DNA of 64,000 bases, taken from positions 186,001 to 250,000 of the forward strand of contig NZ_QEOL01000009.1 in the NCBI RefSeq assembly GCF_003096715.1, read 5' to 3'. Shown here one piece after another: positions 1 through 9,490 of this stretch. Made by a program: the position numbers and the translations under genes. Numbering within the stretch: position 1 is the stretch's first letter; every line of letters begins with the position of its first letter. Source of the stretch: Paraburkholderia silvatlantica (GTDB lineage: Bacteria; Pseudomonadota; Gammaproteobacteria; Burkholderiales; Burkholderiaceae). The notes under the pieces are model-generated. The model did no database searches. It was not told where the DNA came from and saw nothing but the letters and a program-made list of their open reading frames with translations.

Positions 1-1389
1 CGCCTGCCGCGCTCGCTGCTCTCGCGCAACATCGCGCTGCTGGTGGCGCTCGTCGCGCTCTCGCAGGTCTGCTCGCTCGCCGTGCTGCTGCACTTCGTGC
101 AGCGCCCGCGCATCGAGCGCGCCTCGATCATCTTCGCCGATTACGTCAAGCTGCTCGACACCACGCTCGCGTCCATGCCGCCCGACGAAGGGCGCGCGGC
201 GGCCGCGCGGCTCGCTGCGCACAAGGCGCTGCCGCCCACGCTGGAGACGCCCGCCGAAACCCACCCGAGCCTCGTCGACTTTTTCCGCACCTGGCAGCGC
301 GACGTGTTCGTCGAAGCGCTGCAACGCCATCTGCCGCCCGAGCTGCTAGTGCGCTGGGACGCGAGCCACGACGCGCCCGCGGCGGCTGGCGCAGCCGCGC
401 AGGAGCGCCTGTGGATCCGTCTGCACGCGGCGGGCGAACCGGTCTGGATCGCCCTGCCGATGACCGCCGACGCGCGCGCGAGCGGCATCACCACGGCGTT
501 GATCCTCTCCGCCGTGCTGGCGCTGCTCGCCGCGCTCACCGGCTACCTGCTGCAGCGCCACATCAACCGGCCGCTGCGCCAGCTCGCGCGCGCGGCACGG
601 CGTGTGAGCGCCGGCGAAACGCCGCCGCCGCTGCCGACCGACGGTCCGACCGAAATCGCCCAGGTGAGCCGCGCCTTCAACCAGATGACCGAAGCGCTGA
701 AGCAGGCCGAGGCCACGCGCGCACTGATGCTGGCCGGCGTCTCGCATGACATCCGCACGCCGCTCACGAAACTGCGCCTCGCGATCGCGATGGCCCTGCC
801 GCGCGGCAGCAACGATGCACTCGTGGCCTCGTCCGAGAGCTATCTGGACCAGATCGACACAATTCTCCAGCAATTCATGGACTACGCCGGCAGCGGCGAG
901 CGCGAAGCGCCGCAAGCGGGCGACCTCAACGCGCTCGCAGGCCAGCTCGTCGCCGATTTCGCGGGGCTCGGCCATGAATTCGAGTTTGACGAAGGCGAGT
1001 TGCCGGTGTTCGCGTTCCGGCCCATCGCCGTCATGCGTCTGCTGATGAATCTCATGCAGAACGCCGTGAACTACGGACGCACAGGTCTGACGATTCGCAC
1101 CTGGCGCGACGGCGACACCGCCTGTGTGATCGTTGCCGACCGCGGCAACGGCATCCGCGCCGAGGAACTGGAGCGCCTCAAATCGCCCTTCAGCCGCGGC
1201 GCGAACGCCCGTACGCATTCGGGCGGCTCGGGCCTCGGGCTTGCCATCGTCGAGCGCATCGCGCGGCTGCACGGCGGCTCGCTCACGTTCCGCGACCGCG
1301 AAGGCGGCGGCCTCGAAGCCGTGGTGCGCCTGCCGCTGACGCGTCCCTCGTCGAGTCAGAACGGCGCGCTGCCGGCCGCGCACGCGTGA
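1..1389 (+). CDS. Sensor histidine kinase, EnvZ-like (5'-truncated by window edge)
   Basis: Inner-membrane sensor kinase of a two-component system, autophosphorylating on His and passing phosphate to a response regulator presumably just upstream. The frame is open from base 1 (RLPRSLLSRN...), so only a few N-terminal residues lie outside the window; the first in-window start (GTG at 43) would cut into the first membrane helix. Seen in order, visible-frame numbering: TM1 about 10-33, a periplasmic region, TM2 about 163-183, HAMP, the H box (SHDIRTPLTKL, His about 249), N box (NLMQNAVNYG), G1 (DRGNGI) and G2 (GGSGLGLAIV). The family call is firm. The signal sensed is unknown; an EnvZ/RisS-like osmosensory role is inference from overall architecture. 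Confidence 0.9.
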   Translation, partial: RLPRSLLSRNIALLVALVALSQVCSLAVLLHFVQRPRIERASIIFADYVKLLDTTLASMPPDEGRAAAARLAAHKALPPTLETPAETHPSLVDFFRTWQRDVFVEALQRHLPPELLVRWDASHDAPAAAGAAAQERLWIRLHAAGEPVWIALPMTADARASGITTALILSAVLALLAALTGYLLQRHINRPLRQLARAARRVSAGETPPPLPTDGPTEIAQVSRAFNQMTEALKQAEATRALMLAGVSHDIRTPLTKLRLAIAMALPRGSNDALVASSESYLDQIDTILQQFMDYAGSGEREAPQAGDLNALAGQLVADFAGLGHEFEFDEGELPVFAFRPIAVMRLLMNLMQNAVNYGRTGLTIRTWRDGDTACVIVADRGNGIRAEELERLKSPFSRGANARTHSGGSGLGLAIVERIARLHGGSLTFRDREGGGLEAVVRLPLTRPSSSQNGALPAAHA

Positions 1390-1578
1390 CATGACGCGAC
1401 ATAATTTGCGCGTGGATTTCGCGCGCCCTTGCCCCCATACTTGCGCCTGAGCCTGAGCAGCGGAACAGAAGCCAACCGGAGCCCAGACGTCGAAGCACCC
1501 TGGTCGATAGTTCGCCATCCTTAATGATTTGCGAGTATCGGCAGACACGAGACACTCTTTCAGGCAAAGGACATCGAC

Positions 1579-2346
1579 ATGCAAACGATCATCAGCTTCC
1601 TCGTCAACAAGACCCGGCGCATCGCGGGCGCCACGTTACTCGCCGGCGCGCTCTTCGCGAGCGGCTGCGCATCGGCAGCGCCAGTCGTGCAGACGAACGG
1701 GCCGCTCCCGCAGCTGCACGCCGACGTCGTCTACGTCTACACGTTCGACGCCGCCGCCGACCAGGTGAAGCTCGACAGCACCGGCCTGCTGCACAAGCTC
1801 AAGACGATGACGAGCGGCGAGTCGTCGGCGCAGCAGCAACAACAGGCCGCACTGCAAACGCGCGAGCATCTCGCCGATCAGCTCGTGAGCGAACTTCAGA
1901 AAATGGGCCTGCCCGCCGTGCGCATGGACGGTCCCGCCCCCGCCGGCCGCAACGCTCTGATTGTGGAAGGCCGCATCGATACGATGGACGCGGGCAGCAG
2001 CCGTCGCCGCATGCTGATCGGCCTCGGCGCGGGCAAGAGCGAAGTGGGCGCGACGATCGCGGTGCTGTTCCAGCCCGCCGGCGGCGGCGAACCCCAACCG
2101 CTCCTGAGCTTCGAAACGAAGGCGGATAGCGGCCATATGCCCGGCATGGCCGAGACGGCGGGCGTGGGCGCGGCGGCCGGCCATGTGGCGACGGCGGCGG
2201 TGGTGGGCGGCGGTCTGCACGGCGCCTCGGAGGCGAAGCGCGACACGCTTTCCTCGGATGCCGGCAAGCTGGCCCGCTCGATCGCGAAGGCACTCACGCA
2301 GATCAGCACGCAGAACGGCTGGATCGCAACGACGGCGAAGAGCTGA
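1579..2346 (+). CDS. DUF4410 domain lipoprotein
   Basis: Predicted outer-membrane or periplasmic lipoprotein of unknown function. The N-terminus is a signal peptide ending in a lipobox (LFASGC, Cys about 31), followed by a single domain of about 220 residues matching the DUF4410 pattern (Ala/Gly-rich segments, a nucleotide-like but non-canonical GLGAGKSEVGA stretch near 150-160, and a glycine-rich hydrophobic segment near 195-215). An AAAGGA ribosome-binding site sits about 7 bases before the ATG. It stands alone between the sensor kinase and the convergent dld gene. DUF4410 has no established biochemical role, so no function is assigned. Confidence 0.75.
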   Translation: MQTIISFLVNKTRRIAGATLLAGALFASGCASAAPVVQTNGPLPQLHADVVYVYTFDAAADQVKLDSTGLLHKLKTMTSGESSAQQQQQAALQTREHLADQLVSELQKMGLPAVRMDGPAPAGRNALIVEGRIDTMDAGSSRRRMLIGLGAGKSEVGATIAVLFQPAGGGEPQPLLSFETKADSGHMPGMAETAGVGAAAGHVATAAVVGGGLHGASEAKRDTLSSDAGKLARSIAKALTQISTQNGWIATTAKS

Positions 2347-2425
2347 TACGGGGGAAAGTGCGCAGCGCAGCGCGAAGGTTCATGCCCTTTCCGGCGACGG
2401 TTCGATACCGCCGCCGTCTTTTTGT

Positions 2426-4168
2426 TTACCGGGCCTGCGAGTCGCACTGCGCCTGCGGCTCGCGATAGCGCGCGAACTTCGACGTATGGCCGATACCCGG
2501 ATTGAAGCAGTTGCACGGATCGAGCGTTTCGTAAAACGACTTCAGCGCAGGCTTCGCCACATAGAGATGGCCGACATTGTGCTCGGCGGGATACTCGGCC
2601 CCGCGCGCGTCGAGCAGCTTCCACATCTCGTGTTCCAGCGCGAGGCAATCATTGCCCTTGCGGACGATGTAGTCCTGGTGAAACACATGGCAAAAGAAAT
2701 GTCCGTAATAGAGCTTGATCGCGATGGGTTTCTCCACCGCCGCGGGCAGTTTCTCGAACCAGTCGCGATCATTGCGGCGCAGCGCGATATCCAGCGCGAC
2801 GATATCCTCCACTTCGTCGCCATGCACCGCGCGATAGCGCACCGCCGCGCCCGCCGCAGCGAAACGATGGAGAAACGCCTTGCTGCCTTCTTCGTCGGTG
2901 CATTCGAAAAAGTCTCCGCTCGCCACGCCGAAGAACGTGTCCAGATAAGCACGCGTTTCGTCGACCATATCGGCCGAAACCTTGAGCATCAAATGATGTT
3001 CGTAGCGCTGCCTGTAGTCCTTGAGCCGCGCGGGCAGATGGCCCGGAAAAAGCCGGCTCGCGGCCTGCGCCACGCGATCGGTGAAATGCGCGGGAAGGAA
3101 CGGCAGCCGCTCGAAAAGCGCATCGCAACGGCTCTTGAAAGCGAACAGCGCGGGCAGCCGCTGCGTGCCGAGATGCTGGATCAGCAGGAACATGTCCTTG
3201 CCGTAGCGCTCGGCAATATCGAAGGCGTCCCGATGCAGGTATTCGCCCGCGATCGGCAGCTTCGGGAACTTGCCGAGCATGTCGCGGCGCAGGTCAGTGA
3301 GTTCGGCCGTCTCGTTCGTGCCGATGTAGAACACCTTCGCGCCGCGCTCGATGGGAAACGTGTCGAGCCGCACCGCGAACACCATGACCTTGCCCGCCGA
3401 ACCCGCCGCTTCGTGCAAACGAAGCGGGTCGGCGTTGTAGCGCGCAGGCGTGTGAGCTTCGATGTCGCGCACATGATCTGCGTAACGGTGATCGGAACCC
3501 GCGCCCGCGTCGTGGAGGATATCGGCTTCGGGCAGCTCGCCGCGATCGAGGCGGCCAAGCACCGCTTCCGGCGTCTCGCCTAGCCGGATGCCGAGATGAT
3601 TCACGAGGGTCAGACGGCCCGCCGCATCGACCTGTGCAAACACGGACATTTCCGTATAGGCCGGGCCGCGCCGCACGAGCGAGCCGCCCGAGTTGTTGCA
3701 TACGCCGCCCACGACCGAAGCGCCGAGGCATGAGGAGCCAATGACAGAATGCGGCTCGCGCCCGAGCGGCTTGAGCGTCTGCTCCAGCTGATCGAGCGTC
3801 GAGCCCGGCAGGCAAACCACCTGCTTGCCGCCATCGATCACATAGACCTTGCGCATGCGCGTCATGCTCACAATCACGACGTCGCGGTCGTAGTCGTCGC
3901 CGTCGGGCGTGGAGCCGCCCGTCAGGCCCGTGTTCGAAGCCTGCGAGATGACGATCGCATTCGCGGCCACACAAGCCTGCAGCACGCGCCACTGCTCGAC
4001 GAGCGTGCCGGGCCGCACGACCGCCGCCACCCTGCCCTCGCCGAAGCGAAAGCCCTTGCGGTAGCGCCGCGTGGCTTCGTCGCCGGTGAGCACGTGCTGG
4101 CGGCCGACGACGGCTCGCAACGACGCGACAAGCGGCTCGCGAGCGGCGCTCGAATACGTGTTGGACAT
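2426..4168 (-). CDS. dld: D-lactate dehydrogenase (quinone), membrane-associated FAD enzyme
   Basis: Oxidises D-lactate to pyruvate and passes electrons to the quinone pool at the inner-membrane face. The 580-residue product has the size of E. coli Dld. An N-terminal FAD-binding-4 (PCMH) domain covers about 30-240 with the SNTGLTGGSTPDG and SVVGGVCNNSGGS flavin-contact segments; the C-terminal half is the membrane-binding lactate-dehydrogenase cap. The start is chosen at MSNTYSS because AGGAG lies 8 bases upstream; an earlier ATG eight codons upstream lacks this spacing. The LysR gene upstream on the same strand ends 124 bases away and may control it; this is inference from position only. Confidence 0.9.
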   Translation of the reverse strand: MSNTYSSAAREPLVASLRAVVGRQHVLTGDEATRRYRKGFRFGEGRVAAVVRPGTLVEQWRVLQACVAANAIVISQASNTGLTGGSTPDGDDYDRDVVIVSMTRMRKVYVIDGGKQVVCLPGSTLDQLEQTLKPLGREPHSVIGSSCLGASVVGGVCNNSGGSLVRRGPAYTEMSVFAQVDAAGRLTLVNHLGIRLGETPEAVLGRLDRGELPEADILHDAGAGSDHRYADHVRDIEAHTPARYNADPLRLHEAAGSAGKVMVFAVRLDTFPIERGAKVFYIGTNETAELTDLRRDMLGKFPKLPIAGEYLHRDAFDIAERYGKDMFLLIQHLGTQRLPALFAFKSRCDALFERLPFLPAHFTDRVAQAASRLFPGHLPARLKDYRQRYEHHLMLKVSADMVDETRAYLDTFFGVASGDFFECTDEEGSKAFLHRFAAAGAAVRYRAVHGDEVEDIVALDIALRRNDRDWFEKLPAAVEKPIAIKLYYGHFFCHVFHQDYIVRKGNDCLALEHEMWKLLDARGAEYPAEHNVGHLYVAKPALKSFYETLDPCNCFNPGIGHTSKFARYREPQAQCDSQAR

Positions 4169-4292
4169 GCGAACGGCTCCTGCAGAAAACAATGATCGCG
4201 GAACGATAAAACACGAGATTTATTACGTCCAATATTGCGGTCACGCAAAATCAAGACGAAAAAGATATGGATAAGCCCCTGAAGCCGGGGAA

Positions 4293-5192
4293 TCAGCCCT
4301 GCGGCGCATGCCGCGACGCATCGCGCACGATGCGCGTGAAGTTCTGAACCGTAGGCGCCTTTTCGCGCGGACGGTGCACGAGCGCAATGGTCGTGTGCAG
4401 CGTGCCGCCCTTGAGATCGTGGTACGTCACGCCCTTGGCCTGGATCTGGCGCATCGAGGAAGGAATGAGCGTGACGCCGAAGCCCGCCGCCGCCATGTTG
4501 ACCGTCGAGGAAATCTGCGGCGACTCCATGCTGATCACGGGATTGAAGCCCGCCGCGTGGCACGCGCTGATGATCGAGTCGTAGAGATCGGGGCCAATCG
4601 GGCGCGGAAAGAGGATCAGCGGGTCGCCCGCGAGATCGCCCAGATCGATGCGGCGGCGGCGCGCGAGGCGATGGCGCGGCGGCAGCGCGGCAAGGACGTC
4701 CTCTTCCACGAGCACCTGCGTGGCGAGGCCGCGGCAATCGAGCGGCAGGCGCACGAAGGCGGCATCCACCTTCGCCTCGCTCACGCGATCCAGCAGCACT
4801 GAACTGTTGCTCTCCTCGCATCCGATCACGACACCGGGGTACGCGCTGCGAAAGCGTTGCAGCACGGTTGCAACGAGCGGATGAAACACCGTGGAGCCCG
4901 CGAAGCCGAGCACGAGCCGCCCGCTCTCGCCGCGCCCCGCGTTTTGCGCCTCCGCGAGCGCCAGATCCGCGTCGTCGATGAGGCGTTGCGCGCGCTCCCG
5001 AAAGAGCCGCCCGGCCTCGGTCAGTTCCACGCGCCGCGAGTGGCGAATGAAGAGCCGCGTGCCGATTTCCTTTTCGAGCTTGAGGATCTGCTGGCTGAGC
5101 GGCGGCTGCGCAATACCGAGAAAGGCCGCTGCCTCGCTGAAATGCAGATACTCCGCGACGGCGAGAAAGTAGCGTAGCTGGCGCAATTCCAT
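4293..5192 (-). CDS. LysR-family transcriptional regulator
   Basis: Typical 299-residue LysR protein: N-terminal winged helix-turn-helix (MELRQLRYFLAVAEYLHFSE, SQQILKLEKEIGTRLF about 30-50), a linker helix to about 88, then a periplasmic-binding-like effector domain. The beginning resembles the BenM/CatR/CbnR branch, which often senses aromatic or dicarboxylic acids. The start is the Met of MELRQLRYF; the frame extends 7 codons further upstream without family support. It precedes dld on the same strand, so control of D-lactate use is one possibility, but LysR regulators usually act on divergent genes and hpnR lies upstream in the same orientation. The effector is unknown. Confidence 0.85.
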   Translation of the reverse strand: MELRQLRYFLAVAEYLHFSEAAAFLGIAQPPLSQQILKLEKEIGTRLFIRHSRRVELTEAGRLFRERAQRLIDDADLALAEAQNAGRGESGRLVLGFAGSTVFHPLVATVLQRFRSAYPGVVIGCEESNSSVLLDRVSEAKVDAAFVRLPLDCRGLATQVLVEEDVLAALPPRHRLARRRRIDLGDLAGDPLILFPRPIGPDLYDSIISACHAAGFNPVISMESPQISSTVNMAAAGFGVTLIPSSMRQIQAKGVTYHDLKGGTLHTTIALVHRPREKAPTVQNFTRIVRDASRHAPQG

Positions 5193-5308
5193 AGCTTTTT
5201 CGTCTTGATGCAACCGGTGGATTGTGAACCTGCTGCGCGTGCGCGTCCAATCCCGACGGCAGGACGCGTGCGCAACCGGTATGCATCAGGACGGCGCAGG
5301 CCAGACAA

Positions 5309-6853
5309 TCAGCCGAGCCCCACGCGCGTCTCGTCGACGAACTTCTCCGTGGCGTCGTCGATCTTGCGGCCCTTGCGGCCGGTGGGGCCATGAATGTAGA
5401 CAGTTTTCATATCGACCTGCGACGCCCCGTTCATGCCGGGAGGCGGCGTCATCTCGTAGTGGACTTCGCGCGCGTGGTCGGCCATCTGCAGGCGCGGATC
5501 GAACACCGAGCTAAAGCGCCACAGCATGCGCACGAAATTGGTCTGGCCGCGCAACAGCAGGCGCGTGGCCTGCCCCGCCGCGCCGCGCAGCGCGGTCCAG
5601 CCCATGTGCTTGCGATTGAGCACCTGCTGCGTGCGCACGAGTTCAGCGTAGAACTCGGGCAACGGGAGCTTCGTCGGCACGACGGCGTGCTGGATGTCAT
5701 AGAGACGATAGTCGAGGCTCGTGAGGCGCCGCGCCTCGCGCTGCCAGTTCTCCGTGCCCGGATACGGCGTATTCACGCTGATATTGACGATCTCGGGAAT
5801 CTCCAGGCACCACTGGCGAATCGTCTCGAAGCGTTCGCGGTCCCAGTCCGGATCGGCAATCAGATTGATCGCGACGGTAATTCCCAACGAACGCGCGAAC
5901 TCGAGCGCCTCGAAATTCCGGTCGAGGCTGATCCGTTTGCGAAACGCCTTGAGCCCCTCTTCGTCAATCGCCTCCAGACCGAGGAACATGTACTTCAGGC
6001 CAATGGACTGCCACAGGCGGAACACGTCCTTGTTGCGCAGAAGCACGTCGCCGCGCGTTTCGAGGTAATAGCGCTTGTCGATGCCGCGCCGCTTGATCGC
6101 CTCGCCGATCGCCATGCCGTGTTCGGCGTGCACGAACGCCACATCGTCGACGATGAACACGCCCGGCTCGCGCAGCGCCGCCAGTTCGTCCACGACGACT
6201 TCGGGACTGCGCGTGCGGTAGCTGCGTCCGTAGAATGTCCATGCGCTGCAGAACGTGCAGTCCCACGGGCAGCCACGCGCGAATTCGATGGAGGCGCAAG
6301 GATCGAGCGTGCCGATGAAATATTTGCGGCGATGGCGCAGCAGGTCGCGCGCGGGCCGCACAGGATCGAGATTCTCGACGAAGCGTGGCGGCGGCCCCGA
6401 TCCGCGGCTCGTCACGACGCCGGGCACCGCGAGCAGACCGGCGCCGCGCGACACCGCTTCGAGCAGTTCGTTGACCGAAGCTTCGCCCTCGCCGCGCAAC
6501 ACGCAATCGATCGCGCCTTCGGCATGGCGCAGCAAGTCGTGCGCCGTGAACGACACGCTGTGCCCCCCCACGAAGACGAAACACGAGGCCAGCGCGGCCT
6601 TCACGGCCTTCGCGAGGTCGATGATCTCGGGAATGTTGGCCAGATAGTTGCCCGAAAAGCAGAGCGCCTCGGGCTGCCAGTCGCGCACCATGCGCATGAG
6701 GTCGCGGTGCGTCTGGACCTGCAGATCGAGCAGGCGCACGTCGTGGCCCGCCTCGCGCGCCGTGCCGGCCACGGATTCGAGACCCAGCGGCTCGAGCCGC
6801 AGGAACACGCGCGTGTACATCAGTCCGCTCGGGTGGACAGCAAGCAATTTCAT
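5309..6853 (-). CDS. hpnR: B12-binding radical SAM protein, hopanoid C-3 methylase
   Basis: Predicted to methylate hopanoids at C-3 using S-adenosylmethionine and cobalamin. Residues 1-150 form a B12-binding Rossmann domain (opening MKLLAVHPSGLMY, with GNYLANIPEI and VGGHSVSFTAHD). A radical-SAM barrel follows, carrying the iron-sulfur triad in CPWDCTFC near residue 203, and a C-terminal extension of about 100 residues. The opening and the GNYLANIPEI segment are what I recognise as HpnR-like. A strong AAGGAGG lies 5 bases before the ATG. No other hopanoid gene (shc, hpnCDE) is nearby, so it would act at a distance. A different B12-radical-SAM methylase cannot be excluded. Confidence 0.72.
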   Translation of the reverse strand: MKLLAVHPSGLMYTRVFLRLEPLGLESVAGTAREAGHDVRLLDLQVQTHRDLMRMVRDWQPEALCFSGNYLANIPEIIDLAKAVKAALASCFVFVGGHSVSFTAHDLLRHAEGAIDCVLRGEGEASVNELLEAVSRGAGLLAVPGVVTSRGSGPPPRFVENLDPVRPARDLLRHRRKYFIGTLDPCASIEFARGCPWDCTFCSAWTFYGRSYRTRSPEVVVDELAALREPGVFIVDDVAFVHAEHGMAIGEAIKRRGIDKRYYLETRGDVLLRNKDVFRLWQSIGLKYMFLGLEAIDEEGLKAFRKRISLDRNFEALEFARSLGITVAINLIADPDWDRERFETIRQWCLEIPEIVNISVNTPYPGTENWQREARRLTSLDYRLYDIQHAVVPTKLPLPEFYAELVRTQQVLNRKHMGWTALRGAAGQATRLLLRGQTNFVRMLWRFSSVFDPRLQMADHAREVHYEMTPPPGMNGASQVDMKTVYIHGPTGRKGRKIDDATEKFVDETRVGLG

Positions 6854-6944
6854 GAAGCCTCCTTGCGAAGGACCGCCGCTTCGCGAGAGTCTACGCGCGT
6901 TGGCGGATCGCTGCCCCGCGGCGTATCTCGCGCAGGAGCGACGC

Positions 6945-8435
6945 TCAGAAACTGCCGAACAGCGACCCCAGCACGATCACCACGGCGAGTGCGATGAGCG
7001 CGCCGACGATGCTCACCACCACGAGGTCGCGGTAGCTTTCGCGATGCGTCGAGCCGCACACGGCCAGCAGCGTGACGACGGCGCCGTTGTGCGGCAGGCT
7101 GTCGAGCGTGCCCGACGACATCACGGCGACGCGGTGCAGCAACGCGGGATCGATGCCATGCTGGGCGGCGAGCTGCATGTAGGTGCCGCCGAGCGCGTCG
7201 AGCGCGATGGTCAACCCGCCCGACGCCGAGCCCGTGAGCCCGGCGAGCAGGTTCGTGGCCACGGCGAGCGAGACGAGCGGTCCGCCGCCGATGCCGAGCA
7301 CCCAGTCGCGCACCGCCCCGAACGCGGGCAATGCGGCGATCACGGCACCGTAGCCCACGAGACTGCCCACGCTCAGCACCGGCAAGACCGACGCGTTGGC
7401 GCCCGCATCGACGCTTTCGCGCAGCGCGCCGAGCCGCCCGCGATTGAGCGCCGCCAGCACGATAATGCCGAGCGCTAGCGCAACCGAGACACCCCACACG
7501 CCCGCAACCGCCGAAAGCGTGGTCGAGCCCCAGCGCGGCTCGGCGAGATACGAGGCGTCGATGCGCGGGAATACCACGACGTTCATCACAAAGTTCATCC
7601 CCACGACGACCACGAGCGGCGCGAGCGCGACGAAGGGCGACGGCGGCCCGGCATGGTCCGAGGCCGCCGCGCTGTTGCCGATCTCGGCGGGATCGAAGGC
7701 TTGCGCGACACTCGCGCGCTCGCGCACGAGCGAGGACTTGCCGCGCGCCTCGTCAGCGGCGCCGCCGTTGTCAGGTTCGACGAAGCCCTCGCCGTTGCGC
7801 CGCGCCGCCGCCGCCGCGCGCCCGAGCCACCAGAGGCCGAAGCCCGCCATCACGAGGCTTGCGATCACGCCGAGGCCCGGCGCCGCAAACGGCGTCGTGC
7901 CGAAGAACGGCATGGGAATGGCGTTTTGCAGTGCGGGCGTGCCGGGCAGCGCCGACATCGTGAAAGTCGCCGTGCCGAGCATGATCGCAGCGGGCATCAG
8001 GCGGCGCGGGATATCGGCGGAGCGAAACAGCGCCTGTGCCATGGGGGCGAGCACGAAGAACGCGACGAACAGGCTCACGCCGCCATAGGTGACGAGCGCG
8101 CCGCCCAACACCACAGCCACGAGCGCGTGGCGCGTGCCGAGCTTGTCGATCATGAGGCGCGCCACGGCATCCACAGAGCCGCTATCTTCCATCAGCTTGC
8201 CGAACAGCGAGCCGAGCAGGAAGAGCGGAAAGAACTGGGCAAGAAATCGGCCCGTGCTCGACATGAATGTTTGCGTCCAATGCGCGAGCACCGGTTCGCC
8301 GGAAATGAGCGCGGCGAGCATGGCGCACAGCGGCGCGAGCAGCAGCACGCTCCAGCCGCGATACGCGAGCCAGATCAGCAGCGCGAGACTCGCGAGCATG
8401 CCGCCGAGGCCGATAACGAGCGTGCCCGCGCTCAT
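6945..8435 (-). CDS. GntP-family permease
   Basis: Polytopic inner-membrane transporter of the gluconate/H+ symporter (GntP) superfamily, 496 residues with roughly 12-14 hydrophobic segments and a central hydrophilic loop (about 215-260) longer than in gluconate permeases. Family features include the re-entrant GGALVTYGGVSLF region and the conserved GTATFTMSALPGTPALQN stretch typical of the hydroxybutyrate/short-acid branch. Its ATG overlaps the stop of the upstream patatin gene by 4 bases, so the two are probably translationally coupled. Transport of 3-hydroxybutyrate or another hydroxy acid is inference from this branch; the substrate is not proven. Confidence 0.82.
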   Translation of the reverse strand: MSAGTLVIGLGGMLASLALLIWLAYRGWSVLLLAPLCAMLAALISGEPVLAHWTQTFMSSTGRFLAQFFPLFLLGSLFGKLMEDSGSVDAVARLMIDKLGTRHALVAVVLGGALVTYGGVSLFVAFFVLAPMAQALFRSADIPRRLMPAAIMLGTATFTMSALPGTPALQNAIPMPFFGTTPFAAPGLGVIASLVMAGFGLWWLGRAAAAARRNGEGFVEPDNGGAADEARGKSSLVRERASVAQAFDPAEIGNSAAASDHAGPPSPFVALAPLVVVVGMNFVMNVVVFPRIDASYLAEPRWGSTTLSAVAGVWGVSVALALGIIVLAALNRGRLGALRESVDAGANASVLPVLSVGSLVGYGAVIAALPAFGAVRDWVLGIGGGPLVSLAVATNLLAGLTGSASGGLTIALDALGGTYMQLAAQHGIDPALLHRVAVMSSGTLDSLPHNGAVVTLLAVCGSTHRESYRDLVVVSIVGALIALAVVIVLGSLFGSF

Positions 8436-9490
8436 TGCAGCACCCCTTCGAGCAGCGCTTCGAAATGGAACGTGGACGCCTCGCCGAGATGCGCACCGTG
8501 CTGCGCGAGGAACTCATCGGCGGCGCGGCGGCCTTCGTCGCGCAGCATCGTAATGAACGACCACTCGGCGTTGAGCTTCGACGACGAGCCCAGCGTGACG
8601 AGCTTCGCGCTATGCACGCGATGCAGGCGCATATGCGCCCAGCGGCGGCCCTCCTCGCTGCCTGCGTCGGCGACCTTGTGCAGCAGCGCCATCATGCGCA
8701 GCTCCTTGATTAGCGGCGAGTTGAACGCGATCTCGTTCACGCGGTTGATGATGTCGCGCGCCGAGCGCGGCGTGCCCGTGCGTTCCACGGGGTTCACCTG
8801 CACGAGAATCGTGTCGATCGAATCGGTCTCGCGAATCAGCGGCGTAATCGTGGGATTGCCCGCGTAACCGCCGTCCCAGTAGGCTTCGCCGTCTATCTCG
8901 ACGGCCTGAAACAGCGTGGGCAGGCAGGCCGAGGCGAGCAGCGCGTCGGGCGTGACGTCGGCATTGCGGAACACGCGCGCCTGACCGTTGGATACGCGCG
9001 TGGCCGTGACGAAGAGCTTGATGCGCGAGCGGCGCAATGCGTCGAAATCGATGGTGTCGGCGAGAATCGTGCGCAACGGATTCACGCGCCCCGGATTCAG
9101 GTCGTACGGGGAGACGACGCGCGCCATCATGTCGAGCGCGACGAACACGGGCGAATGATCGAGCGACCAGCGCCCGAGCAGGATGTCGACGGGGCCGCGC
9201 CGGAACGGGCTGAAGCGCGCGCCGTCGGCCACGCGGCGCCAGAAGCGCTCGAGCGCCTCGCGCGCGCCGGCCGCGCCGCCGAGCGCGTGGCCGCTCGCGA
9301 GCACGGCGGCGTTCATCGCGCCCGCCGAGGTACCCGAAATGCCTTCGATCTGCAGCCACGGCTCTTCGAGCAGGCGGTCCAGCACGCCCCATGTGTATGC
9401 GCCATGGGAGCCGCCGCCTTGCAGCGCGAGATCGACGAGCAGGGGCTCAGTGCGGGTCGTGCGGGTTGACGTCTCGGCTTCGGCAGGCAT
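8432..9490 (-). CDS. Patatin-like phospholipase/esterase
   Basis: Serine acyl hydrolase with the patatin Ser-Asp dyad: oxyanion loop GGGSHGAY near residue 25, nucleophile elbow GTSAG near 54-58, and catalytic Asp in DGGYAG near 205. Length (352 aa) fits the bacterial patatins with a C-terminal extension (DUF3734-like) that occur beside 3-hydroxybutyrate dehydrogenase in many proteobacteria; that neighbour is replaced here by a GntP permease starting in a 4-bp stop/start overlap. Together they may release and move a hydroxy acid, for example in polyhydroxybutyrate turnover. No signal peptide, so cytoplasmic. Substrate unproven. Confidence 0.85.
   Translation of the reverse strand: MPAEAETSTRTTRTEPLLVDLALQGGGSHGAYTWGVLDRLLEEPWLQIEGISGTSAGAMNAAVLASGHALGGAAGAREALERFWRRVADGARFSPFRRGPVDILLGRWSLDHSPVFVALDMMARVVSPYDLNPGRVNPLRTILADTIDFDALRRSRIKLFVTATRVSNGQARVFRNADVTPDALLASACLPTLFQAVEIDGEAYWDGGYAGNPTITPLIRETDSIDTILVQVNPVERTGTPRSARDIINRVNEIAFNSPLIKELRMMALLHKVADAGSEEGRRWAHMRLHRVHSAKLVTLGSSSKLNAEWSFITMLRDEGRRAADEFLAQHGAHLGEASTFHFEALLEGVLQ

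Noticed and set aside
2183..3583. Long plus-strand frame of 466 codons opposite dld
   Set aside because: It is the antisense shadow of dld; the dld protein has clear flavin-domain motifs, a good ribosome site and family length, while the plus-strand product has none.
4261..4300. CCCC-GGGG hairpin after the LysR gene near 4270-4295 as a terminator
   Set aside because: Stem of only about four to six pairs and no proper T-tract on the minus strand immediately after it.
5390..6997. 535-codon plus-strand frame opposite hpnR
   Set aside because: Arg/His-rich antisense shadow typical of high-GC DNA; no ribosome site or family pattern, and hpnR is unmistakably coding.
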